Origin: an uncultured bacterium
Lineage (GTDB): Bacteria; Cyanobacteriota; Vampirovibrionia; Gastranaerophilales; Gastranaerophilaceae
DNA: 54,988 nucleotides
Direction of reading: 5' to 3'
Assembly (NCBI GenBank): GCA_902760645.1
Contig: CACWHC010000010.1
Location: 1 to 54,988, forward strand
Position numbers and translations under genes: made by a program. This document shows, piece by piece, positions 1 through 8,416 of this stretch (positions are counted from its first letter, which is position 1; every line of letters begins with the position of its first letter). The notes under the pieces were generated by a model. It did not search any database. It saw nothing but the letters and a program-made list of their open reading frames with translations, and had not been told where the DNA came from.

Positions 1-148
1 AGAACCCCCACCGAACAGAGTTCGGTCAGGGTTCAAGCGGATTTGCGGACGGACGACACAAAGTTAGTCCGGATAGCGAACAGATTTTGTTGGCAGGTAC
101 AAAGTACCGAAAACAAAACTCTGTGAGCGTGGAGCAAATCCAAGACAG
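1..148 (+). other. Structured intergenic element A (candidate ncRNA or repeat)
   Basis: No protein is apparent here, but the stretch is packed with complementary segments. GAACCC (2-7) pairs with GGGTTC (29-34) around a perfect ACCGAAC/GTTCGGT hairpin (10-16/20-26). GGATTTGC (39-46) pairs with GCAAATCC (134-141) and encloses ACAGATTTTGTT (80-91) against AACAAAA-c-TCTGT (112-124), itself capped by GGTAC-AAA-GTACC (96-108). Positions 131-148 match 49465-49482 at 17 of 18 bases. A terminator hairpin follows at 190-224 on the plus strand, which suggests plus-strand transcription. The element is GC-richer than its surroundings and sits at the contig edge, so its 5' end may be missing. Whether it is an ncRNA gene, a mobile repeat or something else is not known. 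Confidence 0.5.
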
Positions 149-189
149 TCCCCCTTTCGGCATTTATTTATTTGCACCTACAAATGATT

Positions 190-224
190 AAGCACGAATG
201 AAATATATCAAACGTGCTTTTCGG
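190..224 (+). terminator. Terminator after element A
   Basis: AAGCACG (190-196) pairs with CGTGCTT (213-219) over a 16-nt loop and is followed by TTTTCGGTTTATTT on the plus strand. The minus-strand tail is poorer in T, but the hairpin may also help end the amylase transcript, which stops at 247. Confidence 0.5.
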
Positions 225-246
225 TTTATTTAATGTGCCAATAAAA

Positions 247-2046
247 TTATCTTTGTCTATATACTTTATCAGTAAAGTTTTCTATATTAGGAGTATCAAT
301 TTCAAATACATGAATTCTTGAAGCACCTATATCGACATGCAACTCATTATCAGCAGCCTGGAATATACTTTCCTGACCGTATGAAGGAAGCAAATTATCC
401 AATTTTTGATTTGCTTTTAATGTAGGAATTTTAATTGTACAAGCAACCGCACGATTAACATTCTTATTTGCGACAGTCAACAAAGTTTTTCCCTGATAAT
501 GTCTTGCATAAGCTATAATTTGGTCATTTTTATCACCATCTTTATCGAGTTCAATTAACGTACCTTTAGGTCCTACAATATCGGAATATTTATCTCTGAG
601 AGCGTGACAATTTTTGACAAACTGACGTATTGAAGGTTCTTCGCCACCCGGTTTTCTTGAAAGATTAAATAAATCTAACTTGCCGTAATGAAGCTCCATT
701 TTTGTCTTTTTAACCAATTCGTCAGGATTATCTTCACTATATTCCCAAGTTTGACTTTCCGGATTATCTTTATCTTTATATTTTCTTGTGTAGTAATCAC
801 CTGTCTGGAAACCGTCAACAGCGTACATATTTGTCATCGGCATTGTTGCTTCCAAGCCGTAAATCATCTTACAAAAATCTGCCCCGCCATGAAACATCGG
901 AGATAAATCATCATGAGATGCAAAAGATGCAATAGCGGATTTTCCCTGATCTACACGATAAGTTAAGTCAAGATTTTCTTTCATATAATCCATGAATTCA
1001 GTAGCAGTCTTCCATTCACTGAATAAATGGTATTGCCCGTAAAAGGAATCAAAACCTGCCCTTAAACTGTCATCCGGTCTGTCTGCCGGCATATTAATCA
1101 TAGGGGAAGCATCTTCATGCGTATAAGTTTCCGCAAGCCAAGCAAATTCAGGATCTCTGAGTCTTGAATATTTAATTAAAACATCCCAAAATTCAACGGG
1201 TTTCGCTCTTGCAACATCTGCTCTGATACCGTCAACACCTAAATCAATACACATATCAACGAATTGTTTGTGTAATTCAAGTAATTTAGGATTCAAAGTT
1301 CTTTTAGCTTCATCTTCCCAAGGTTGAAACATTCTAATATCATTCCATCCCTGAGGAGTTTTTGCCATTCCGCCTTCTTCAATAGCCATTAGTTCCGGAT
1401 GTGCTTTGAACATTTCGGTAGATGCACAGCTTGGCAAATCTATCATAACTTTTATATCACGCTTATGACATTCATTTATAAAATCTCTAAACTGCTCTTT
1501 TACATCTCTTGGATCATTTTTATCGGCAAGCATAGGATCAATTTGTAATAAATCAAGCGGGGAATAAACAGAACCTGCAGTGCCCATAGCCTGAATTTTA
1601 CCCGGCGTATTTATCGGCAAGATATGCAAACAATTATAACCATCGTCTTTTATTTCATCCAGCCGCTCTATTGCATTTTTAAAAGTACCGTGTTCTTCAT
1701 TACCGTCTATATAGTCATTTCCGTTCAAATCTTTTGCATTAAAAATCCTCGGAATAATTGCAAGGATTTTTGCATCGCAATTTTTGAATAATGTTTTTAA
1801 ATCGTTTGTATAAAGCATTTTCTTAACAGATTTTTTATCATCAACCGTATTAATTTTTTCAGCTTTAGTTACAACCGGCGTATTTATCACAGCCTGATTA
1901 TTCAAATATGCGGACAAAAGATTTGATGATTTTTTTGTTTGAGGAATATAAGGTACAGCATCAGGAGTCTGATTTGAGCTGTTTTTAACCGCACCGGTAA
2001 GTTGAATATTATTTAATTTTAACTGTATAAGATTCGTATTCAACAT
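247..2046 (-). CDS. Alpha-amylase-family (GH13) protein with EF-hand-like loop
   Basis: A 599-residue GH13-type (beta/alpha)8 glycoside hydrolase, probably acting on alpha-glucans. The nucleophile is D277 in GIRADVAR, the acid/base is E306 in LAETYTHED, and the third carboxylate is D379 in FASHDD. The usual region I motif DxxxNH is replaced by MIDLPS, so the active site is atypical. Residues 106-117 (DLNGNDYIDGNE) fit an EF-hand calcium loop, placed just after the first barrel strand. There is no signal peptide. The first 50 residues look disordered and carry NNIQLTG, a variant of the N-x-S-F-G/T motif seen in other proteins here. It starts 3 nt after the stop of the upstream membrane protein, so the genes are probably co-transcribed. 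Substrate is not inferable. Confidence 0.85.
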   Translation of the reverse strand: MLNTNLIQLKLNNIQLTGAVKNSSNQTPDAVPYIPQTKKSSNLLSAYLNNQAVINTPVVTKAEKINTVDDKKSVKKMLYTNDLKTLFKNCDAKILAIIPRIFNAKDLNGNDYIDGNEEHGTFKNAIERLDEIKDDGYNCLHILPINTPGKIQAMGTAGSVYSPLDLLQIDPMLADKNDPRDVKEQFRDFINECHKRDIKVMIDLPSCASTEMFKAHPELMAIEEGGMAKTPQGWNDIRMFQPWEDEAKRTLNPKLLELHKQFVDMCIDLGVDGIRADVARAKPVEFWDVLIKYSRLRDPEFAWLAETYTHEDASPMINMPADRPDDSLRAGFDSFYGQYHLFSEWKTATEFMDYMKENLDLTYRVDQGKSAIASFASHDDLSPMFHGGADFCKMIYGLEATMPMTNMYAVDGFQTGDYYTRKYKDKDNPESQTWEYSEDNPDELVKKTKMELHYGKLDLFNLSRKPGGEEPSIRQFVKNCHALRDKYSDIVGPKGTLIELDKDGDKNDQIIAYARHYQGKTLLTVANKNVNRAVACTIKIPTLKANQKLDNLLPSYGQESIFQAADNELHVDIGASRIHVFEIDTPNIENFTDKVYRQR

Positions 2047-2049
2047 AAT

Positions 2050-4683
2050 TTACACCTTTTCGTTTAGAGAATATTTTGAACCTGAATGACCGAAGAAAAA
2101 CTGAGATAACACCGTAAAGCCTAATAAACCTGCTCCGAATTTACCAAACGTTTTTAGCCATTTTTGGGTATTATATGTCTGACGTAATGAATTCGACAGC
2201 ATTTCATCCAAAGCGGCACCAACGGCATTACTTCTGAACTTAGGAGTACTCTTTGTATAAGTTTCAGGATTAACCCTGCCACCCTCAAAATACTTAACTT
2301 CACCGGAAACAGCTTCCGGATACATAAAGTTTTCAAGATTACCTACATCATTAAACATCGATGTTCTATAGCTGTTTAACATTTTTTCAACACCGGTATA
2401 ATTATTTAATACCGATTTAATCTCCGCCTCTACAGGGGAATTGAATAATGTCTGCATTACACGCCTGAAGAAATTAACGTCACTATGAATAATTATTCCG
2501 TTTGTTTCTAATTTTTTAGGACTGTAATATTCATAAGAAATTTTACCATCCTTAAATGATAAAGCACCACTATCAGCCATATCCGGATTAGGATTTCTTA
2601 AAAAGTCAAATTTTACTGCATAATCTGACACTCTGCCTTCAGTAGTCAAATATTCAACTAAAGCAACCAGTTCCTCTTTAACTTCTTTTGGAATAGATGT
2701 ACCATCCTTTAGGAAATTTAAATCAGGATTTTTATATAACATTCTGAATACATTTGCTTTATTAAGAACAGATGAGAATGTATTTGTAACATTTTGAATA
2801 CCATCAGCAATAAAAGCTTTTTTAGCAGAAATTAAAGAACCTCTTTCTGTTTTGCCGTTACCTACAAGACGTTCGGCCGTACTGTTAAAGCCAATGGCTT
2901 TTAATTGATTTGCAGCAGTAGTGAAGGAATCCTGTAACTGTTCAAAATATTTACCGCTCAAAACATCAGGTTTTACGTTTTGGTCAATTTTTGCAATTTG
3001 AGCTGCTAAAGAATTTATAAATCCGGTAAACGTGTCAGCATCAGCCGTTGCAAATTTCCAAATTTTTTCGTTAAATAATTCGCCTACAAGTTTTCTGTCA
3101 TAACGGGTTTGTTCAATTTCTTTTGCAGTAATTCCCAAATTATCAGCAAGCGATTTTACAAAATCATTCCAGTATTTTGCTTTCGCAGTATTAGGAGCCT
3201 GAGCTAATTTTCCGAACGCATATTCATGTAGGGCATTATTATCAGTTACAAAATTATTCAAATGTACGGCTAAATTTCGTACCAACTCCTGAGCAGAAGC
3301 ATCAAATGCTTTTGCAGGACGAGCCGTCAAAATGGTTTCTAATGAAGGTATAGTTAAAGGTTTTACAGGATTTGCCACGGAAGAAACAAGACGTCTTTCC
3401 AAATTCGGTTTAATCACAGTACCTTCAGCTCTTTGTGCCTCAATATTTTTATAAACAAGGGTCGAAATATCACTGATTATCTCGCCTACACCTATAGAGT
3501 CTAAAGTTTTTGAATAATAACCCTTATCAACAAACAACTGATTTAATTGGCGTGAATCAGGAACAATTTTAGAAAGAATATCAGAAAGCAATTTACCATC
3601 AGCGGCATCTTTTAATTGCTTATTTAAAGAAACTGTCAACTCTTTTAACTGATTATCGGAAAGAATAAATTCCTTCTTGTTCATAAACTTCAGTTCTAAA
3701 TCTTCCTTTACACCCTTTCGTACGATAGGATCCAAATCAACAGTCAAAGCATCAGCTAATTCATTTATCAATTTTTCGGTCATAGGAGCATCATGGTTAA
3801 GACTAATAACATTATTAACCCTGTCAATAGTCAGATTAGAAGCATATTTCATCTTCTGGTTTGAGAAATCTCTGAGCATATTACCGAGTTTATTATTCAA
3901 TATATAGCTATGAGCATCCTCTACATAAGGTTCTACCGCATTACAAATAAGCGAACTTAATACAGGAGTAGCAAAGCCTGCGGTCAACATCCACATGGTA
4001 TTATTTTGAAGTGCTATCTGACGCATTTTTTCTTCAACAGCTTCTCGTCTGTTTGGCAGATTTTTAGGAATCCTTAACCTGTTACCGATTCTGTTTATTT
4101 CTTTTTCTGGTATCATATCAAACGGTATAAACTGATTATCAGAGAAAAAGCCTTTTTTTCTGCCCTGAGAATCTTCATATCTCATGAAAGGACTAAAACC
4201 GTGTATCAATCTTGCCGGAATATCAAGTGCAATCTTAGGCCAAAGAGCCATTGACGCAAAAAATGAACCTACACCTACAAATTCCATAGCCTTCGTAACA
4301 GGAGCATGCTTCAATGTGAATAAATAAGAAGCTATAGCCAGACCACCAAGCTTCATTCCCAAATCATTTAATTTGCCTAACTGATGATCATTGGCATCAC
4401 CGGATGCAGCACTTTTCAAAGCATTAATATCGGTTTTAACATCCTGAACAAAATTTAACGGTGCAGAGGCGATATTACTGCGAACCAATCTTCCCTTGGG
4501 TGGTAAAGGCCTTATGAAAGTGCGGTTTGCAAGCTCCTTATTTATATCAAACGGCGGTTTCTTTTTACGTTTTGTAATCAATTCAATATCAGAAGCAGAT
4601 GAATTTCTGCTGTTATTTTGAGAAGCAGCAAGAAACATCGGGTGATTACCGGCTATGAAATTTTCAATCATTGAAGTTCTCAT
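2050..4683 (-). CDS. Large membrane-associated protein, unknown function
   Basis: I do not recognise this 877-residue protein. The N-terminal ~40 residues are low in complexity and basic. Hydrophobic stretches lie around residues 110-160 (a glycine-rich pair, GGLAIASYLF and GVGSFFASMALW) and 230-255 (MWMLTAGFATPVLSSLIC), with another near the C-terminus (FGAGLLGFTVLSQFFFGH). The middle ~550 residues are soluble-looking helical sequence with repeated short segments rich in L, N and K. Its ATG lies one base after the stop of the upstream gene (TGATATG), indicating translational coupling. This layout of membrane segments around a long helical middle resembles the 343-residue neighbour, so the two may form one complex; that is inference. 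Confidence 0.7.
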   Translation of the reverse strand: MRTSMIENFIAGNHPMFLAASQNNSRNSSASDIELITKRKKKPPFDINKELANRTFIRPLPPKGRLVRSNIASAPLNFVQDVKTDINALKSAASGDANDHQLGKLNDLGMKLGGLAIASYLFTLKHAPVTKAMEFVGVGSFFASMALWPKIALDIPARLIHGFSPFMRYEDSQGRKKGFFSDNQFIPFDMIPEKEINRIGNRLRIPKNLPNRREAVEEKMRQIALQNNTMWMLTAGFATPVLSSLICNAVEPYVEDAHSYILNNKLGNMLRDFSNQKMKYASNLTIDRVNNVISLNHDAPMTEKLINELADALTVDLDPIVRKGVKEDLELKFMNKKEFILSDNQLKELTVSLNKQLKDAADGKLLSDILSKIVPDSRQLNQLFVDKGYYSKTLDSIGVGEIISDISTLVYKNIEAQRAEGTVIKPNLERRLVSSVANPVKPLTIPSLETILTARPAKAFDASAQELVRNLAVHLNNFVTDNNALHEYAFGKLAQAPNTAKAKYWNDFVKSLADNLGITAKEIEQTRYDRKLVGELFNEKIWKFATADADTFTGFINSLAAQIAKIDQNVKPDVLSGKYFEQLQDSFTTAANQLKAIGFNSTAERLVGNGKTERGSLISAKKAFIADGIQNVTNTFSSVLNKANVFRMLYKNPDLNFLKDGTSIPKEVKEELVALVEYLTTEGRVSDYAVKFDFLRNPNPDMADSGALSFKDGKISYEYYSPKKLETNGIIIHSDVNFFRRVMQTLFNSPVEAEIKSVLNNYTGVEKMLNSYRTSMFNDVGNLENFMYPEAVSGEVKYFEGGRVNPETYTKSTPKFRSNAVGAALDEMLSNSLRQTYNTQKWLKTFGKFGAGLLGFTVLSQFFFGHSGSKYSLNEKV

Positions 4684-4684
4684 A

Positions 4685-5716
4685 TCAGTTTACCACATAC
4701 TTTCCGCCTTTTTCAATGACATCATTTGAGTCAAGTTTAGAAGGCTTATGTCTGCTTATCAAAGCATTTGCAACCCCGAGTGCCGTAGTTAATACCGATG
4801 CACCGACAAGTAATTTACCAGAATTTTTATACAAATATCTTGTTTCATCTTTAGGACCGTTATAAAGTTCTTTACAGCTACTCAACAGGCATTCCCCAAA
4901 TTTTACAACAGTATTAAAAAATGGTTTAACATGCCAGAATTTAGCAGTAGCCATATCGAAAAATTTATCCCAAGTATTTTGTAGTGCTAAACCTACACCA
5001 ACACCTGCCCACAAATATGATGCAAATACCTTTGCCAAATCAGTTTTAACCGTAATTTCTTTTACCCGTGGTTTTACATCCTGATCCGAATCTTTAAGAT
5101 TATCACCTAAGCCAATTTTTCTCGCAATCTTATCAAACCAGATATTACGTTCTTCTCCTGCAGCTTCATCACCATATTTTACATCCCATCTCGGGAACTC
5201 AAGACTTTCAAGAACTTTATGATATTCTAAACTTGTAATATTAGTATCGTTTACATTCTCAGGAAGCTTATACTTCATTTCGGCATAAGGTTCTTCTGTA
5301 TCTACTCCGGTAAACCATTTTACAGGCTTAGTAACAAAATCTTTTGAAATATTTTTTGCAAGTCCGTAAAATAAAACACCCAATGCCATTTTCTTCCCGA
5401 ACTTGGCAGCTCCTGCTTTATCTGCAGCACTATAAGAACCGTATGCATTAAATACAGCCATTAAAGTAGCACTACCGGTCAGATAAGGGATAATTCCCAT
5501 TGTAAGAAATTCATAAAAATTGGAGTTTTTGCTTCCTTTAAGCCCTCTTGCAGGATACATTGTTATAGCATTAGTAAATTTATCCCAGCCTATAGCCATT
5601 CTGTTTGAAAGGGTATTTTCTATAAGGACCGGATGCTTTTTCAGTTCTTCTTCATCTGCTATTTTGTTTGAAGCGAAACCTATATTATTGCTATAAATTT
5701 TAACAGGCTGTATCAT
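4685..5716 (-). CDS. Multi-pass membrane protein, unknown function
   Basis: This 343-residue protein is not recognised. It begins with a short polar segment containing NNIGFAS, a variant of the lineage N-terminal motif. Likely membrane segments are FLTMGIIPYLTGSATLMAVF (about 70-90), GKKMALGVLFYGLA (about 107-120), VFASYLWAGVGVGLAL (about 232-248) and LLVGASVLTTALGVANALI (near 303-322). A charged segment between the second and third (about 130-225) is probably a soluble loop. It is the first gene of a tightly packed minus-strand run with the 877-residue protein and the amylase. The run suggests a shared envelope function, but none can be named. Confidence 0.7.
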   Translation of the reverse strand: MIQPVKIYSNNIGFASNKIADEEELKKHPVLIENTLSNRMAIGWDKFTNAITMYPARGLKGSKNSNFYEFLTMGIIPYLTGSATLMAVFNAYGSYSAADKAGAAKFGKKMALGVLFYGLAKNISKDFVTKPVKWFTGVDTEEPYAEMKYKLPENVNDTNITSLEYHKVLESLEFPRWDVKYGDEAAGEERNIWFDKIARKIGLGDNLKDSDQDVKPRVKEITVKTDLAKVFASYLWAGVGVGLALQNTWDKFFDMATAKFWHVKPFFNTVVKFGECLLSSCKELYNGPKDETRYLYKNSGKLLVGASVLTTALGVANALISRHKPSKLDSNDVIEKGGKYVVN

Positions 5717-5802
5717 TATAACTCCACATATATGTCTGAAAATATAAGGTAACTAAAGATATTTTTTTGCTACCCTTGTCGTCTTTGTTACAAATTTTTA
5801 CA

Positions 5803-6645
5803 TTAAAAAATACTAAAAAATATAACTGCGAAAACACCCATTATAAGGCAATAATAAGCGAATATATTTAATGAAAATTTTGCCAGAAATTTCATAAAAT
5901 ATTTTATACACAAATAACCTACCACACAAGAAACTATCGTCCCGACAATAATAGCATGCCAATTATATGTCATCGCCTCATTGATATCAATTTTCACAAG
6001 AGGATAAACCATAGATGCACCCAATATAATAGGAATACTTAATAAAAAGGAATATCTTGCAGCAGTAACTCTGTCAAGTCCGCCGAATAATCCGGCAGCA
6101 ATAGTCCATCCCGAACGAGAAAACCCCGGTAACGCAGCAAGTCCTTGTGCAATACCGATAACAACAGACGTTTTAAAATCTACATCAGTTTTTTTTGCAG
6201 TAAAGTTTTTTGATTTTCTCTCGCTATAGAAAAGAACAAACGCCGTTATTATTAAAAACAAACCTGCAAGCTCTGGCTTGTATACAATAAACTCAGCGAA
6301 CTCATTTATCGGATATGCAATAAATATTGTAATAATTGTACCTACAATTATAAATAACCCTAATTTAGCCTCTTTGTCCGAAAAATCCCTACTGATAATT
6401 GCCTTAAACAACGCTTTAGTAATTCTTATTATATCCTCTCTGAAGAAAAATATAACAGCGATAAGAGTTCCTAAATGAACCATAATATCAAAGAAAATTT
6501 CCTGACTTGACTGATCGTGTATGGGAACATTTGCAAAAATTTTATAAAAATTAGATGTAAAAACAAGATGAGCAGAACTTGAAACAGGTAAAAATTCACT
6601 TAATCCCTGCACAATCCCCATTAATATAGCCTGTATAAAATTCAT
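5803..6645 (-). CDS. uppP: Undecaprenyl-diphosphatase UppP (BacA family)
   Basis: UppP dephosphorylates undecaprenyl pyrophosphate to regenerate the lipid carrier for peptidoglycan and other wall polymers. At 280 residues it has the family's usual length. Both signature regions are present: QGLSEFLPVSSSAHL at the N-terminus and ALPGFSRSGWTIAAGL around 169-185, with the catalytic Glu, Ser and Arg in place. About eight hydrophobic segments are visible. It fits functionally with DgkA (44016) and MurJ (19227). High-level expression of this family gives bacitracin tolerance; nothing here shows such regulation. Confidence 0.95.
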   Translation of the reverse strand: MNFIQAILMGIVQGLSEFLPVSSSAHLVFTSNFYKIFANVPIHDQSSQEIFFDIMVHLGTLIAVIFFFREDIIRITKALFKAIISRDFSDKEAKLGLFIIVGTIITIFIAYPINEFAEFIVYKPELAGLFLIITAFVLFYSERKSKNFTAKKTDVDFKTSVVIGIAQGLAALPGFSRSGWTIAAGLFGGLDRVTAARYSFLLSIPIILGASMVYPLVKIDINEAMTYNWHAIIVGTIVSCVVGYLCIKYFMKFLAKFSLNIFAYYCLIMGVFAVIFFSIF

Positions 6646-6675
6646 TAATTTCTAATCTCCAAATACCAATTATAA

Positions 6676-7041
6676 CTAGTCTTCTTCTTCATAATAACTT
6701 GCGCATGAAGTTTGAGTTTCCCAAACAGAAATTTTACTTAATTGCACAATACGCTCTTTAAGTTTTGCATAAATGAAAGATGCAATCATTTCACTACTCG
6801 GACTTTCCCCCTTAAATTCGGGAATTTCATTTATATCATGGTGATCAAGCAATTCTAATACTGCATTTAATTCTCTTTTCAGAACCTTATAATCTATTAA
6901 AATATTACTTTTATCAAGTGTTTCACCTTTAACAAAAGCTTCAACCATCCAATTATGACCATGCTGATTTTCGCATTCACCTTCATAATTTAAAAGATGA
7001 TGTGCTGCAGAAAAAAATGCCTGGGTTTTAATTTCATACAT
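6676..7041 (-). CDS. queD: 6-carboxytetrahydropterin synthase (QueD/PTPS family)
   Basis: A 121-residue protein of the PTPS/QueD fold, the second step of queuosine and 7-deazaguanine synthesis, converting dihydroneopterin triphosphate to 6-carboxytetrahydropterin. Zinc ligands are the His in FSAAHH near residue 14 and the two in HGHNW. The catalytic Cys sits in ECENQHGH, and the conserved LLDHHDIN and WETQTSCASY segments are present. The stop codon is 30 nt before the uppP start, and the gene lies 3 nt downstream of kdsC, so kdsC-queD-uppP look like one operon. No other que gene is in the window. Confidence 0.92.
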   Translation of the reverse strand: MYEIKTQAFFSAAHHLLNYEGECENQHGHNWMVEAFVKGETLDKSNILIDYKVLKRELNAVLELLDHHDINEIPEFKGESPSSEMIASFIYAKLKERIVQLSKISVWETQTSCASYYEEED

Positions 7042-7044
7042 AAT

Positions 7045-7518
7045 TTATACTCCTCTATCATTAATATCTAATATATAATCACAAAACTCTCTGACTGCAC
7101 CATGTCCTCCATTTTTTGAGGAAATCCAATTAGCTGCAGCCTTGACCTTATCAACAGCATCAAAAGGACAGCCCGCAAGTTTAACTTTTTCTAAAATACA
7201 CATATCCGGCAAATCATCACCCATATATGCAACCTCATCAAAAGTTATATTGTATTTTGAAAGCAATTCATTTAGCTTCTCAATTTTATTTTTTTGTCCC
7301 TGATGTAATTCTTTTATTTTAAGATTATTTGCCCGGTGATACACGGTACCGTTTTCTCTGGCAGTAATAATAGCAGTAATAATACCTGCATTGTTAAGAT
7401 TTACGATTCCCTGACCGTCTTTTGCGTTAAAAGTTTTGTATTCCAGACCATTTTCATCATATGTAATACCGCCGTCGGTAAGGACTCCGTCTACATCAAA
7501 TGCTGCTAATTTAATCAT
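7045..7518 (-). CDS. kdsC: Kdo-8-phosphate phosphatase (KdsC-type HAD)
   Basis: A HAD-family phosphatase that releases phosphate from 3-deoxy-D-manno-octulosonate 8-phosphate, giving Kdo for lipopolysaccharide. FDVDGVLTDG holds the nucleophile and acid/base Asp, ITAREN holds motif II, and YMGDDLPDM is the metal-binding motif. The usual KdsC tail NGGHGAVREFCDYIL is present. I place the start at the ATG at 7518: an upstream in-frame GTG at 7527 lies inside the GAGGTGG ribosome binding site, which is well spaced from this ATG. The protein is then 157 residues. A second, more divergent KdsC-like gene lies at 34261, so which one is the real KdsC is not settled by sequence alone; this copy is closer. 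Confidence 0.85.
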   Translation of the reverse strand: MIKLAAFDVDGVLTDGGITYDENGLEYKTFNAKDGQGIVNLNNAGIITAIITARENGTVYHRANNLKIKELHQGQKNKIEKLNELLSKYNITFDEVAYMGDDLPDMCILEKVKLAGCPFDAVDKVKAAANWISSKNGGHGAVREFCDYILDINDRGV

Positions 7519-7692
7519 TCTAACCACCTCAAACTAATTATACTATAAATTCCTACAAATGTACTAAATTTACAAAAAAGTTTAAATTTTCAAATAAACA
7601 TTCCGATGGAATATTATACAAATTAAGAAACGGATGATTTAGAGATTATAAGGAAATTTATGTTCAGAGAGGAAAAAACGCAGTCTGGCAAT

Positions 7693-8400
7693 TTAAATAT
7701 TTTTTTTAAATAATTCCTTTCTCCACTCAACATAAAAATAAACTGCCAATATAACATAAACTGCCCACATAACCAGAGTGGAGTACACTTTTACACCGTT
7801 TAATAAAACGCATATCCACATATATAATGAAAGTGAATTTACAAACAGCCACACAATCCACTGTTCAATGCAACGTTTTACCGTTAAATACATACCCAAG
7901 ATTGATAAAAAAGTAGTAATACCGTCTATAATCGGATTACTATCGTGCAGTTTACTCAATATAAATGAGGTAACCACACACCCAAAAAGGGCAATTATTA
8001 CGCATATAATTGAATCTTTGACAGACAGTGAAGCCTTAACAATTTCATTATCCGAATCTTTTTTTAGATTTTTCTTCCATCTGTAAAAGCCTATAATTTG
8101 TGCCGGCACATAATAACAAAGATAAAGCAAAAGATTTCCGTATAATGCATTTTGCCAGGATAAAAAGCTATAAAAACACGAACCGCATAACCCGAAAAGA
8201 AAGCAATATACTTTTCCCTTACCTGCCAGAATTGTATACATAATTCCGCAAAGTGCAGAAATAACTGCAATCAAACTATCTTTTAATAAAATTGAATTTA
8301 TACAAATAGCAAATATAGCTATACCTAACAGGATAAGTTCATGCGTTTTCCAAACTGAAAATTCGTTTTTTAAATAAGCTGTTATTTTCATTATTATCAT
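7693..8400 (-). CDS. pnuC: PnuC-family vitamin transporter
   Basis: A 235-residue membrane protein with about seven hydrophobic segments. It carries the PnuC features PAQIIGFYRWKKN in the middle and EQWIVWLFVNSLSLYMW towards the C-terminus. PnuC proteins carry nicotinamide riboside by facilitated diffusion, trapped by phosphorylation; PnuT and PnuX relatives carry thiamine or riboflavin. No riboswitch or kinase gene nearby decides the substrate. It is divergent from the gene at 8417 with a 16-bp gap, so the two start regions overlap. The start could also be the ATG at 8391. Confidence 0.85.
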   Translation of the reverse strand: MIIMKITAYLKNEFSVWKTHELILLGIAIFAICINSILLKDSLIAVISALCGIMYTILAGKGKVYCFLFGLCGSCFYSFLSWQNALYGNLLLYLCYYVPAQIIGFYRWKKNLKKDSDNEIVKASLSVKDSIICVIIALFGCVVTSFILSKLHDSNPIIDGITTFLSILGMYLTVKRCIEQWIVWLFVNSLSLYMWICVLLNGVKVYSTLVMWAVYVILAVYFYVEWRKELFKKNI

Positions 8401-8408
8401 TGTATAAT
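8381..8408 (+). promoter_or_regulatory. Putative promoter giving a nearly leaderless mRNA
   Basis: TATAAT (8403-8408) lies only 8 bp before the ATG at 8417. With normal spacing, transcription would start about 1-3 nt before that ATG. The -35 (GTTATT at 8381) is poor. No Shine-Dalgarno sequence precedes this start, which agrees with a leaderless message. Confidence 0.4.
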
Positions 8409-8416
8409 GAACGAAA

